Assembly (NCBI GenBank): GCA_033782935.1
Contig: JAWQEG010000486.1
Coordinates: 2,976,001 to 3,040,000 of the forward strand
Origin: Petrolisthes cinctipes
Lineage: Eukaryota > Arthropoda > Malacostraca > Decapoda > Porcellanidae
Reading direction: 5' to 3'
Length of the DNA: 64,000 nucleotides
How positions within the stretch are numbered: position 1 is the first letter of the stretch; each line of letters opens with the position of its first letter. Below are positions 49,901 to 64,000 of this stretch, in pieces. The notes under the pieces were generated by a model. That model worked only from the letters and a program-made list of their open reading frames with translations, was not told where the DNA came from and searched no databases. The translations under genes and the position numbers were made by a program.

Positions 49901-52900
49901 ATTCTAGCACTGAGTAGGCATGTACAGATCGCTTGTGGGACCGAAAAATATCCAAATTTCGGGTGTTTTTAGCCTGAATTTGAGATATAAACGGGTACAG
50001 AAGATGCATCCTTATATCGACGTTTGGGCACCTAAAAGATCGATTTTCAGTATGTTTTGGGCCTGTGTATTGAAAATACTCTAACACGGAGTAGGCATGT
50101 ACAGATCGCTTCTGGGACCCCAAAATATCCAATTTTCGAGTGTTTTGAGCCTGAATTTGATATATAAACGGGTACAGAAGATGCATCCACATATCGACTT
50201 TTGGGCACCTAAAATATCGATTTTGAGCTTGTTTTGGGCCTGCATTTTGAAAATACTCTAACTAGGATTAGGCATGTACAGATCGCTTCTGGGACCCCAA
50301 AATATCCAATTTTCGAGTGTTTTGAGCCTGAATTTGATATATAAACGGGTACAGAAGATGCATCCACATATCGACTTTTGGGCACCTAAAATATCGATTT
50401 TGAGCTTGTTTTGGGCCTGTATTTTGAAAATACTCTAACTAGAATTAGGCATGTACAGATCGCTTCTGGGACCCAAAAAATATCGAATTTTCGGGTGTTT
50501 TGAGCCTGAATTTGAGATATAAACGGGTACATAAGATGCATGCACATATCGACTTTGGACACTTAAAATATCGATTTTTAGCATGTTTTGAGCCTATATT
50601 TTGAAAACATTCTAGCACTGACTAGACATGTACAGATCGCTTCTGGGACCCAAAATTATCGAATTTTCGGGTGTTTTGAGGTTGAATTTGAGATATAAAC
50701 GAGTGCAGAAGATGCATACACATGTTGACTTTGGGTACCTAAAATATTGATTTTCAGCATGTTTTATGCCTGCATCTGAGTATGCATGTACAGATCGCTT
50801 CTGGGACCCCAAAATATCGAATTTTCGGGTGTTTTGACCCTGAATTTGAGATATAAACGGGTACAGAAGATGCATGCACATATCGACTTTTGGGCACCTA
50901 AAAGATCGATTTTCAGTATTGTTTGGGCCTGTATATTGAAAAGACTCTAACACGGAGTAGGCATGTACAGATCGCTTCTGGAACCCCAAAATATCGAATT
51001 TTCTGGTGTTTTGGGCCTGAATTTGAGATATCGATTTTGGGCACCTAAAATATCGGTTTTTAGCATGTTTTGGGCCTATATTCTGAAAATATTCTAGCAC
51101 TGAGTAGGCATGTACAGATCGCTTCTGGGAGACCAAAATATCCAATTTTCGAGTGTTTTGAGCCTGAATTTGAGATATAAACGGGTACAGAAGATGCATG
51201 CACATATCGACTTTTGGGCACCTAAAATATCGATTTTGAGCATGTTTTAGGCCTGTATTTTGAAAATACTCTAACTAGTAGTAGGCATGTACAGATCGCT
51301 TCTGGGACCCAAAAATGTCGAATTTTCGGCTGTTTTGAGCCTGAATTTGAGATATAAACGGGTACAGAAGAGTCATGCACATATCGACTTTTGGGCACCT
51401 AAAAGATCAATTTTCTGTATGTTTTGGGCCTGTATTTTGAAAAAACTCTAACACGCATGTACAGTTCGCTTCTGGGACCCGAAAATATCGAATTTTCGGG
51501 TGTTTTGGGCCTGAATTTAAGATATACATTTTGTGCACCTAAAATATCGATTTTTAGCATGTTTTGGGCCTATATATTGAAAATATTCTAGCACTAAGTA
51601 GGCATGTACAGATCACTTCTGGGACCCCTAAATATCGAAATCTCGGGTGTTTTGAGACTGAATTTGAGATATAAACGGGTACAGATGATGCATGCACATA
51701 TCGACTTTGGACACTTAAAATATCGATTTTTAGCATGTTTTGAGCCTATATTTTGAAAAAATTCTAGCACAGAGTAGGCATGTACAGATCGCTTCTGGGA
51801 CCCCAAAATATCGAATTTTTGGGTGTTTTGGGCCTGAATTTGAGATATCGACTTTGGGCACCTAAAATATCGGTTTTTAGCATGTTTTGAGCCTATATTT
51901 TGAACATATTCTAGCACTGAGTAGGCATGTACAGATCGCTTGTGGGACCGAAAAATATCTAAATTTCGGGTGTTTTGAGCCTGAATTTGAGATATAAACG
52001 GGTACAGAAGATGCATGCACATATCGACTTTTGGGCACATAAAATTTCGATTTTAAGCAAGTTTTGGGCCTGTATTTTGAAAATACTCTAACTAGGAGTA
52101 GGCATGTACAGATCGCTTCTGGGACCCAAAAATATCGAATTCTTGGGTGTTTTGAGCCTGAATTTGAGATATAAACGGGTACAGAAGATAAATGCACATA
52201 TCGACTTTGGACACTAAAAATATCGATTTTTAGCATGTTTTGAGCCTATATTTTGAAAACATTCTAGCACTGACTAGACATGTACAGATCGCTTCTGGGA
52301 CCCAAAATTATCGAATTTTCGGGTGTTTTGAGGTTGAATTTGAGATATAAACGAGTGCAGAAGATGCATACACATGTTGACTTTGGGTACCTAAAATATC
52401 GATTTTCAGCATGTTTTGAGCCTGCATCTGAGTAGGCATGTACAGATCGCTTCTGGGACCCCAAAATATCGAATTTTCGGGTGTTTGTAGCCTGAATTTG
52501 AGATATAAACGGGTACAGAAGATGCATGCACATATCGACTTTTGGTCACCAAAAAGATCGATTTTCAGTATGTTTTGGGCCTGTATTTTAAAAATACTCT
52601 AACACGGAGTAGGCGTGTACAGTTCGCTTCTGGGACCCCAAAATATCGAATTTTCGGGTGTTTTGGGCCTGAATTTGAGATATCGATTTTGGGCACCTAA
52701 AATATCGATTATTAGCATATTTTGGGCCTATGTTTGGAAAATATTCTAGCACTAAGTAGGCATGTAAAGATCACTTCTGGGACCCCAAAATATCGAATTT
52801 TCGGGTGTTTTGAGCATGAATTTGAGATATAAACGGGTACAGATGATGCATGCACATATCGACTTTGGACACATAAAAATATCGATTTTTAGCATGGTTT

Positions 52901-55900
52901 GAGCCTATATTTTGAAAAAATTCTAGCACTGTACAGATCGCTTCTGGGACCCAAAAATATTGAATTTTCGGGTGTTTTGAGGTTGAATTTGGGATATAAA
53001 CGGGTACAGAAGATGCATGCAAATATCGACTTTTTGGCACCTAAAAGATCGATTTTCAGTATGTTTTGGGCCTGTATTTTGAAAATACTCTAACACGGAG
53101 TAGGCATGTACAGTTCGCTTCAGGGACCCCAAAATATCGAATTTTCGGGTGTTTTGGGCCTGAATTTGAGATATAAAACTTTGGGCATCTAAAATATCGA
53201 TTTTTAGCATGTTTTGGGCCTATATTTTGAACATATTCTAGCACTGAGTAGGCATGTACAGATCGCTTCTGGGACCCCAAAATATCGAATTTTTGGGTGT
53301 TTTTAGCCTGAATTTGAGATATAAACGGGTACAGAAGATGCATGCACATATCGACTTTTGGGCACATAAAATTTCGATTTTGAGCATGTTATGGGCCTGT
53401 ATTTTGAAAATACTCTAACTAGGAGTAGGCATGTACAGATCGCTTCTGGGACCCAAAAATATCGAATTCTCGGGTGTTTTGAGCCTGAATTTGAGATATA
53501 AACGGGTACAGAAGATGAATGCACATATCGACTTTGGACACTTAAAATATCGATTTTTAGCATGTTTTGAGCCTATATTTTGAAAACATTCTAGCACTGA
53601 CTAGACATGTACAGATCGCTTCTGGGACCCAAAATTATCGATTTTTCGGGTGTTTTGAGGTTGAATTTGAGATATAAACGAGTGCAGAAGATGCATACAC
53701 ATATTGACTTTGGGCACCTAAAATATCGATTTTCAGCATGTTTTGGGCCTGCATCTGAGTAGGCATGTACAGATAGCTTCTAGGACCCAAAACTATCGAA
53801 TTTTCATGTGTTTTGAGGTTGAATTTGGGATATAAACGGGTACAGAAGATACATGCACATATCGAATTTGGACACTTAAAATATCGATTTTTAGCATGTT
53901 TTGAGCCTATATTTTGAAAAAATTCTAGCACTGTACAGATCGCTTCTGGGACCCAAAAATATCGAATTTTCGGGTGTTTTGAGGTTGAATTTGGGATATA
54001 AACGGGTACAGAAGATACATGCACATATCGACTTTTGGACACCTAAAAGATCGATTGTCAGTATGTTTTGGGCCTATATTTTGAAAAAACTCTAACACGG
54101 AGTAGGCATGTACAGTTCGCTTCTGGGACCCCAAAATATCGAATTTTCGGGTGTTTTGGGCCTGAATTTAAGATATACATTTTGTGCACCTAAAATATCG
54201 ATTTTTAGCATGTTTTGGGCCTATATTTTGAAAATATTCTAGCACTAAGTAGGCATGTACAGATCACTTCTGGGACCCTAAAATATCGAATTTTCGGGTG
54301 TTTTGAGACCTAATTTGAGATATAAACGAGAACAGATGATGCATGCACATATCGACTTTGGACACTGAAAATATCGATTTTTAGCATGTTTTGAGCCTAT
54401 ATTTTGAAAAAATTCTAGCACTGAGTAGGCATGTACAGATCGCTTCTGGGACCCCAAAATATCGAATTTTTGGGTGTTTTGGGCCTGAATTTGAGATATC
54501 GACTTTGGGCACCTAAAATATCGGTTTTTAGCATGTTTTGAGCCTATATTTTGAAAATATTCTAGCACTGAGTAGGCATGTACAGATCGCTTCTGGGACC
54601 CCAAAATATCCAAATTTCGGGTGTTTTGAACCTGAATTTGAGATATAAACGGGTACAGAAGATGCATCCTTATATCGACGTTTGGGCACCTAAAAGATCG
54701 ATTTTCAGTATGTTTTGGGTCTGTATATTGAAAATACTCTAACACGGAGTAGGCATGTACAGATCGCTTCTGGGACCCCAAAATATCGAATTTTTGGGTG
54801 TTTTGGGCCTGAATTTGAGATATCGACTTTGGACACTGAAAATATCTATTTTTAGCATGTTTTTAGCCTATATTTTGAAAACATTCTAGCACTGACTAGA
54901 CATGTACAGATCGCTTCTGGGACCCAAAATTATCGAATTTTCGGGTGTTTTGAGGTTGAATTTGAGATATAAACGAGTGCAGAAGATGCATACACATGTT
55001 GACTTTGGGTACCTAAAATATTGATTTTCAGCATGTTTTGGGCCTGCATCTGAGTAGGCATGTACAGATCGCTTCTGGGACCCCAAAATATCGAATTTTC
55101 GGGTGTTTTGACCCTGAATTTGAGATATAAACGGGTACAGAAGATGCATGCACATATCGACTTTTGGGCACCTAAAAGATCGATTTTCAGTATGTTTTGG
55201 GCCTGTATATTGAAAATACTCTAACCCGGATTAGGCATGTACAGATCGCTTCTGGAACCCCAAAATACCGAATTTTCGGGTGTTTTGGGCCTGAATTTGA
55301 GATATCGATTTTGGGCACCTAAAATATCGGTTTTTAGCATGTTTTGGGCCTATATTCTGAAAATATTCTAGCACTGAGTAGGCATGTACAGATCGCTTCT
55401 GGGAGACCAAAATATCCAATTTTCGAGTGTTTTGAGCCTGAATTTGAGATATAAACGGGTACAGAAGATGCATGCACATATCGAATTTTGGGCACCTAAA
55501 ATATCGATTTTGAGCATGTTTTAGGCCTGTATTTTGAAAATACTCTAACTAGGAGTAGGCATGTACAGATCGCTTCTGGGACCCAAAAATATCGAATTTT
55601 CGGCTGTTTTGAGCCTGAATTTGAGATATAAACGGGTATAGAAGATGCATGCACATATCGACTTCGGACACTTAAAATATCGATTATTAGCATGTTTTGA
55701 GCCTATATTTTGAAAACATTCTAGCACTGACTAGACATGTACAGATCGCTTCTGGGACCTAAAATTATCGAATTTTCGGGTGTTTTTTAGGTTGAATTTG
55801 AGATATAAACGAGTGCAGAAGATACACATGTTGACTTTGGGTACCTAAAATATCGATTTTCAGCATGTTTTGGGCCTGCATCTGAGTAGGCATGTACAGA

Positions 55901-58900
55901 TCGCTTCTGGGACCCCAAAATATCGAATTTTCGGGTGTTTTGAGGTTGAATTTGAGATATAAACGGGTACATAAGATGCATGCACATATCGACTTTTGGG
56001 CACCTAAAAGATCAATTTTCAGTATGTTTTGGGCCTGTATTTTGAAAAAACTCTAACACGCATGTACAGTTCGCTTCTGGGACCCCAAAATATCGAATTT
56101 TCGGGTGTTTTGGGCCTGAATTTAAGATATACATTTTGTGCACCTAAAATATCGATTTTTAGCATGTTTTGGGCTTATATTTTGAAAATTTTCTAGCACT
56201 AAGTAGGCATGTACAGATCACTTCAGGGACCCCAAAATATCGAATTCTCGGGTGTTTTGAGACTGAATTTGAGATATAAACGGGTACAGATGATGCATGC
56301 ACATATCGACTTTGGACACTTAAAATATCGATTTTTAGCATGTTTTGAGCCTATATTTTGAAAACATTCTAGCACAGAGTAGGCATGTACAGATCGCTTC
56401 TGGGACCCCAAAATATCGAATTTTTGGGTGTTTTGGGCCTGAATTTTAAATATCGACTTTTTGCACCTAAAATATCGGTTTTTAGCATGTTTTGGGCCTA
56501 TATTTTGAAAATATTCTAGCACTGAGTAGGCATGTACAGATCGCTTCTGGGACCCCAAAATATCCAAATTTCGGGTGTTTTGAGCCTGAGTTTGAGATAT
56601 AAACGGGTACAGAAGATGCATGCACATATCGACTTTTAGGCACCTAAAATTTCGATTTTGAGCATGTTTTGGGCCTGTATTTTGAAAATACTCTAACTAG
56701 GAGTAGGGATGTACAGATCGCTTCTAGGACCCAAAAATACCGAATTTTCCGGTGTTTTGAGCCTGAATTTGAGATATAAACAGGTACAGAAGATGCATGC
56801 ACATATTGACTTTGGGCACCTAAAATATCGATTTTCAGCATGTTTTGGGCCTGCATCTGAGTAGGCATGTACAGATAGCTTCTAGGACCCAAAACTATCG
56901 AATTTTCAGGTGTTTTGAGGTTGAATTTGGGATATAAACGGGTACAGAAGATGCATGCACATATCGAATTTGGACACTTAAAATATCGATTTTTAGCATG
57001 TTTTGAGCCTATATTTTGAAAAAATTCTAGCACTGTACAGATCGCTTTTGGGACCCAAAAACATCGAATTTCCGGGAGTTTTGAGGTTGAATTTGGGATA
57101 TAAACGGGTACAGAAGATGCATGCACATATCGACTTTTGGGCACCTAAAAGATCGATTGTCAGTATGTTTTGGGCCTGTATTTTGAAAAAACTCTAACAC
57201 GGAGTAGGCATGTACAGTTCGCTTCTGGGACCCCAAAATATCGAATTTTCGGGTGTTTTGGGCCTGAATTTAAGATATACATTTTGTGCACCTAAAATAT
57301 CGATTTTTAGCATGTTTTGGGCCTATATTTTGAAAATATTCTAGCACTAAGTAGGCATGTACAGATCACTTCTGGGACCCCAAAATATCGAATTTTCGGG
57401 TGTTTTGAGACTTAATTTGAGATATAAACGAGTACAGATGATGCATGCACATATCGACTTTGGACACTGAAAATATCGATTTTTAGCATGTTTTGAGCCT
57501 ATATTTTGAAAAAATTCTAGCACTGAGTAGGCATGTACAGATCGATTCTGGGACCCCAAAATATCGAATTTTTGGGTTTTTTGGGCCTGAATTTGGGATA
57601 TCGACTTTGGGAACCTAAAATATCGGTTTTTAGCATGTTTTGAGCCTATATTTTGAAAATATTCCAGCACTGAGTAGGCATGTACAGATCGCTTCTGGGA
57701 CCCCAAAATATCCAAATTACGGGTGTTTTGAACCTGAATTTGAGATATAAACGGGTACAGAAGATGCATCCTTATATCGACGTTTGGGCACCTAAAAGAT
57801 CGATTTTCAGTATGTTTTGGGCCTGTATATTGAAAATACTCTAACACGGAGTAGGCATGTACAGATCGCTTCTAGGACCCCAAAATATCCAATTTTCGAG
57901 TGTTTTGAGCCTGAATTTGATATATAAACGGGTACAGAAGATGCATGCACATATCGACTTTTGGGCACCTAAAATATCGATTTTGAGCTTGTTTTGGGCC
58001 TGTATTTTGAAAATACTCTAACTAGGAGTAGGCATGTACAGATCGCTTCTGGGACCCAAAAAATATCGAATTTTCGGGTGTTTTGAGCCTGAATTTGAGA
58101 TATAAACGGGTACATAAGATGCATGCACATATCGACTTTGGACACTTAAAATATCGATTTTTAGCATGTTTTGAGCCTATATTTTGAAAACATTCTAGCA
58201 CTGACTAGACATGTACAGATCGCTTCTGGGACCCAAAATTATCGAATTTTCGTGTGTTTTGAGGTTGAATTTGAGATATAGACGAGTGCAGAAGATGCAT
58301 ACACATGTTGACTTTGGGTACCTAAAATATTGATTTTCAGCATGTTTTGGGCCTGCATCTGAGTAGGCATGTACAGATCGCTTCTGGGACCCCAAAATAT
58401 CGAATTTTCGGGTGTTTTGACCCTGAATTTGAGATATAAACGGGTACAGAAGATGCATTCACATATAGACTTTTGGGCACCTAAAAGATCGATTTTCAGT
58501 ATGTTTTGGGCCTGTATAATGAAAATACTCTAACACGGAGTAGGCATGTACAGATCGCTTCTGGAACCCCAAAATATCGAATTTTCGGGTGTTCTGGGCC
58601 TGAATTTGAGATATCGATTTTGGGCACCTAAAATATCGGTTTTTAGCATGTTTTGGGCCTATATTCTGAAAATATTCTAGCACTGAGTAGGCATGTACAG
58701 ATCGCTTCTGGGAGACCAAAATATCCAATTTTCGAGTGTTTTGAGCCTGAATTTGAGATATAAACGGGTACAGAAGATGCATGCACATATCGACTTTTGG
58801 GCACCTAAAATATCGATTTTGAGCATGTTTTAGGCCTGTATTTTGAAAATACTCTAACTAGGAGTAGGCATGTACAGATCGCTTCTGGGACCCAAAAATA

Positions 58901-60210
58901 TCGAATTTTCGGGCTGTTTTGAGCCTGAATTTGAGATATAAACGGGTATAGAAGATCCATGCACATATCGACTTCGGACACTTAAAATATCGATTATTAG
59001 CATGTTTTGAGCCTATATTTTGAAAACATTCTAGCACTGACTAGACATGTACAGATCGCTTCTGGGACCCAAAATTATCGAATTTTCGGGTGTTTTTTAG
59101 GTTGAATTTGAGATATAAACGAGTGCAGAAGATGCATACACATGTTGACTTTGGGTACCTAAAATATCGATTTTCAGCATGTTTTGGGCCTGCATCTGAG
59201 TAGGCATGTACAGATCGCTTCTGGGACCCCAAAATATCGAATTTTCGGGTGTTTTGAGGTTGAATTTGAGATATAAACGGGTACAGAAGATGCATGCACA
59301 TATCGACTTTTGGGCACCTAAAAGATCAATTTTCAGTATGTTTTGGGCCTGTATTTTGAAAAAACTCTAACACGCATGTACAGTTCGCTTCTGGGACCTC
59401 AAAATATCGAATTTTCGGTTGTTTTGGGCCTGAATTTAAGATATACATTTTGTGCACCTAAAATATCGATTTTTAGCATGTTTTGGGCCTATATTTTGAA
59501 AATATTCTAGCACTAAGTAGGCATGTACAGATCACTTCTGGGACCCCAAAATATCGAATTCTCGGGTGTTTTGAGACTGAATTTGAGATATAAACGGGTA
59601 CAGATGATGCATGCACATATCGACTTTGGACACTTAAAATATCGATTTTTAGCATGTTTTGAGCCTATATTTTGAAAAAATTCTAGCACAGAGTAGGCAT
59701 GTACAGATCGCTTCTGGGACCCCAAAATATCGAATTTTTGGGTGTTTTGGGCCTGAATTTTAAATATCGACTTTGGGCACCTAAAATATCGGTTTTTAGC
59801 ATGTTTTGGGCCTATATTTTGAAAATATTCTAGCACTGAGTAGGCATGTACAGATCGCTTGTGGGACCCCAAAATATCCAAATTTCGGGTGTTTTGAGAC
59901 TGAATTTGAGATATAAACGGGTACAGAAGATGCATGCACATATCGACTTTTAGGCACCTAAAATTTCGATTTTGAGCATGTTTTGGGCCTGTATTTTGAA
60001 AATACTCTAACTAGGAGTAGGGATGTACAGATCGCTTCTAGGACCCAAAAATACCGAATTTTCCGGTGTTTTGAGCCTGAATTTGAGATATAAACAGGTA
60101 CAGAAGATGCATGCACATATTGACTTTGGGCACCTAAAATATCGATTTTCAGAATGTTTTGGGCCAGCATCTGAGTAGGCATGTACAGATCGCTTCTAGG
60201 ACCCAAAACT
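46924..60210 (+). repeat. Large satellite block, copy B of a ~13-15-kb duplication
   Basis: This is the second copy of the 31.3-46.2 kb block. It begins abruptly near 46.92 kb, where a monomer of the 45-46 kb type switches to the type carrying the rare CACTTATGGGACC variant, otherwise found near 31.36 kb. The copies differ by few substitutions in the stretches I compared, plus indels of about 0.5-1.5 kb, so the duplication is recent. Unequal crossing-over is the likely cause (inference). Confidence 0.8.
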
Positions 60211-63200
60211 ATTGAATTTTCGGGTGTTTTGAGGTTGAATATGGGATATAAACAGGTACAGAAGATGCATGCACATATCGACTTTTTGGCACCTAAAAGA
60301 TCGATTTTCAGTATGTTTTGGGCCTGTATTTTGAAAATACTCTAACACGGAGTAGGCATGTACATTTCGCTTCTGGGACCCCAAAATATCGAATTTTCAG
60401 GTGTTTTGGGCCTGAATTTGATATATCGACTTTGGGCACCTAAGATATCGATTTTTAGCATGTTTTGGGCCTATATTTTGAAAATATACTAGCACTGAGT
60501 AGGCATGTACAGATCGCTTCTGGGACCCCAAAATATCGAATTTTCGGGTGTTTTGACACTGAATTTGAGATATAAACGGGTACAGAAGATGCATGCACAT
60601 ATTGACTTTGGGCACCTAAAATATCGATTTTGAGCATGTTTTGGGCCTGTATTTTGAAAATACTCTAACTAGGAGTAGGGATGTACAGATCGCTTCTAGG
60701 ACCCAAAAATACCAAATTTTCTCGTGTTTTGAGCCTGAATTTGAGATATAAACAGGTACAGAAGATGCATGCACATATTGACTTTGGGCACCTAAAATAT
60801 CGATTTTCAGCATGTTTTGGGCCTGCATCTGCGGAGGCATGTACAGATAGCTTCTAGGACCCAAAACTATCGAATTTTCAGGTGTTTTGAGGTTGAATTT
60901 GGGATATAAACGGGTACAGAAGATGCATGCACATATCGAATTTGGACACTTAAAATATCGATTTTTAGCATGTTTTGAGCCTATATTTTGAAAAAATTCT
61001 AGCACTGTACAGATCGCTTTTGGGACCCAAAAATATCGAATTTTCGGGAGTTTTGAGGTTGAATTTGGGATATAAACGGGTACAGAAGATGCATGCACAT
61101 ATCGACTTTTGGGCACCTAAAAGATCGATTGTCAGTATGTTTTGGGCCTGTATTTTGAAAATACTCTAACACGGAGTAGGCATGTACAGTTCGCATCTGG
61201 GACCCCAAAATATCGAATTTTCGGGTGTTTTGGGCCTGAATTTAAGATATACATTTTGTGCACCTAAAATATCGATTTTTAGCATGTTTTGGGCCTATAT
61301 TTTGAAAATATTCTAGCACTAAGTAGGCATGGGACCCCAAAATATCGAATTTTCGGGTGTTTTGAGACTTAATTTGAGATATAAACGAGTACAGATGATG
61401 CATGCACATATCGACTTTGGACACTGAAAATATCGATTTTTAGCATGTTTTGAGCCTATATTTTGAAAAAATTCTAGCACTGAGTAGGCATGTACAGATC
61501 GATTCTGGGACCCCAAAATATCGAATTTTTGGGTGTTTTGGGCCTGAATTTGCGATATCGTCTTTGGGCACCTAAAATATCGGTTTTTAGCATGTTTTGA
61601 GCCTATATTTTGAAAATATTCTAGCACTGAGTAGGCATGTACAGATCGCTTCTGGGACCCCAAAATATCCAAATTTCGGGTGTTTTGAGCCTGAATTTGA
61701 GATATAAACGGGTACAGAAGATGCATGCACATATCGACTTTCGGGCACATAAAATTTCGATTTTGAGCATGTTTTGGGCCTGTATTTTGAAACTACTCTA
61801 ACTAGGAGTAGGCATGTACAGATCGCTTCTGGGACCCAAAAATATCGAATTCTCGGGTGTTTTGAGCCTGAATTTGAGATTAAACGGGTACAGAAGATGA
61901 ATGCACATATCGACTTTGGACACTAAAAATATCGATTTTTAGCATGTTTTGAGCCTATATTTTGAAAACATTCTAGCACTGACTAGACATGTACAGATCG
62001 CTTCTGGGACCAAAAATTATCAAATTTTCGGGTGTTTTGAGGTTGAATTTGAGATATAAACGAGTGCAGAAGATGCATACACATGTTGACTTTGGGCACC
62101 AAAAAGATCGATTTTCAGTATGTTTTGGGCCTGTATTTTAAAAATACTCTAACACGGAGTAGGCATGTACAGTTCGCTTCTGGGACCCCAAAATATCGAA
62201 TTTTCGGGTATTTTGGGCCTGAATTTGAGATATCGATTTTGGGCACCTAAAATATCGATTATTAGCATGTTTTGGGCCTATATTTTGAAAATATTCTAGC
62301 ACTAAGTAGGCATGTAAAGATCACTTCTGGGACCCCAAAATATCGAATTTTCGGGTGTTTTGAGCATGAATTTGAGATATAAACGGGTACAGATGATGCA
62401 TGCACATATCGACTTTTGGGCACCTAAAATATCAATTTTGATCATGCTTTGAGCCTATATTTTGAAAACATTCTAGCACTGAGTAGGCGTGTACAGATCG
62501 CTTCTGGGACCCCTAAATATCGAATTTTCGGGTGTTTTGGGCCTTAATTTGAGATATCGACTTTTTGGCACCTAAAATATCGATTTTTAGCATGTTTTTA
62601 CCCTATATTTTGAAAATATTCTAGCACTGATTAGGCATGTACAGATTGCTTCTGGGACCCAAAAATATTGAATTTTCGGGTGTTTTGAGCCTGAATTTGA
62701 GATATAAACGGGTACAGAAGATACATGCACATATTGACTTTGGGCATCTAAAATATCGATTTTCAGCATGTTTTGGGCATGTATTTTGAAAATACTCTTA
62801 AACGGAGTAGGCTTGTACAGATCGCTTCTGGGACCCCAAAATATCGAATTTTCGGGTGTTTTGAGCCTGAATTTGAGATATAAACGGGTACTGAAGATGC
62901 ATGCACATATCGACTTTTTGGCACCTAAAACATCGATTTTGAGCATGTTTTAGGCCTGTATTTTGAAAATACTCTAACACGGAGTAGGCATGTACAGATC
63001 GCTTCTGGGACCCATAAATATCGAATTTTCGGGTGTTTTGGGCCTAAATTTGAGATATCGACTTTTTGGCACCTAAAATATCGATTTTTAGCATGTTTTT
63101 AGCCTATATTTTGAAAATATTCTAGCACTGAGTAGGCATGTACAGATTGCTTCTGGGACCCCAAAATATTGAATTTTCGGGTGTTTAGGGCCAGAATTTG

Positions 63201-64000
63201 AGATATAAACGGGTACAGAAGATGCATGCACATTTCGACTTTTGGGCACCTAAAAGATCGATTTTCAGTATGTTTTTGGCCTGTATTTTGAAAATACTCT
63301 AACACGGAGTAGGCATGTACAGATCGCTTCTGGGACCCCTAAATATCGAATTTTCGGGTGTTTTGGGACTGAATTTGAGATATCGACTTTTTGGCACCAA
63401 AAAGATCGATTTTTAGCATGTTTTTAGCCTATAGTTAGAAAATATTCTAGCACTGAGTAGGCATGTACAGATTTATCCTGGGACCCCAAAATATTGAATT
63501 TTCGGGTGTTTTGAGCCTGAATTTGAGATATAAACGGGTACAGAAGATACATGCACATATTGACTTTGGGCACCTAAAATATCGATTTTGAGCATGTTTT
63601 GAGCCTATATTTTGAAAACATTCTAGCATTGAGTAGGCATGTACAGATCGCTTCTGGGACCCAAAAATATCGAATTTTCGGGTGTTTAGGGCCAGAATTT
63701 GAGATATAAACGGGTACAGAAGATGCATGCAAATATCGACTTTTTGGCACCTAAAAGATCGATTTTCAGTATGTTTTGGGCCTTTATTTTGAAAATACTC
63801 TAACACGGAGTAGGCATGTACAGTTCGCTTCTGGAACCCCAAAATATCGAATTTTCGGGTGTTTTGGGCCTGAATTTGAGATATCGACTTTGGGCACCTA
63901 AAATATTGATTTTTAGCATGTTTTGGGCCAATATTTTGAACATATTCTAGCACTGAGTAGGCATGTACAGATCGCTTCTGGGTCCCCAAAATATCGAATT

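Larger units (their letters stand above)
23345..64000. repeat. AT-rich satellite array, right arm
   Basis: This is the same satellite family and orientation as the left arm, resuming directly at the right edge of the retrotransposon and running off the window. It differs from the left arm in having several recent multi-monomer duplications, listed separately. Variant monomers include ones with a GCATCTGAGTAGGC junction, ones with AGCACTGTACAG (10 bp missing at the phase mark) and ones with ACTCTAACACGCATG. I see no gene, RNA gene or second transposon in these 40.6 kb. Confidence 0.97.

Noticed and set aside
23467..63989. Similar open frames throughout the right satellite, including plus-strand ones of about 64 codons
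   Set aside because: Same reason; they recur once per monomer or block and follow DNA duplication boundaries, not gene boundaries.
1..64000. CRISPR-like array or bacterial repeat
   Set aside because: The repeat is continuous with no unique spacers, and the window contains spliceosomal introns and a eukaryotic retrotransposon.

Overview
The window is eukaryotic DNA: a very long AT-rich satellite array interrupted by one GC-rich retrotransposon of the DIRS (tyrosine-recombinase) order. The retrotransposon has inverted terminal repeats, RT/RNase H and tyrosine-recombinase coding regions, and consensus GT-AG spliceosomal introns. This points to a metazoan, probably a vertebrate such as a fish or amphibian, where DIRS elements are common. 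I cannot name the species. Nothing looks bacterial: there are no operons, ribosome binding sites, tRNA or rRNA genes, or CRISPR arrays.

Layout. 1-16025 and 23345-64000 are the same satellite in the same orientation, and it runs off both edges of the window. The main monomer is about 177 bp. It mixes with a 147-bp form that lacks 30 bp, a form of about 158 bp, and a form of about 167 bp. The 177-bp monomer is itself an old dimer of two diverged units of about 88 bp. Monomers are arranged in higher-order blocks, such as 147+177+177 (501 bp) at the left end. On the right arm there are recent larger duplications: 1511 bp in tandem, about 2.19 kb in tandem, 1012 bp in tandem, and a block of about 13-15 kb that appears at about 31.3-46.2 kb and again at about 46.9-60.2 kb. 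The many long minus-strand open frames in the satellite are products of the repeat and not genes.

16026-23344 is the DIRS-like element. From left to right it has a left tip, a 210-bp inverted terminal repeat, an untranslated leader, a three-exon Gag-like gene (ORF1), an overlapping RT/RNase H gene (ORF2) with its own intron, and a tyrosine recombinase (ORF3). These are followed by a 3' region with AATAAA signals, an internal complementary region (ICR) and the right inverted repeat with a longer tip. The ICR is the reverse complement of the two element ends joined through one shared ATT. This is the DIRS1-type arrangement used to rebuild the ends and form a circular intermediate. The insertion sits in a satellite ATT without a conventional target duplication. 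An empty copy of the same site exists in the array near 24853.

How the parts work together: Gag would package the RNA, RT/RNase H would make cDNA using the ICR as a guide, and the recombinase would insert the circle at a 3-bp ATT identity. In this copy the Gag and RT/RNase H genes look intact once the introns are removed. The recombinase appears to have an internal deletion with a frame change, so this copy probably could not supply its own recombinase.
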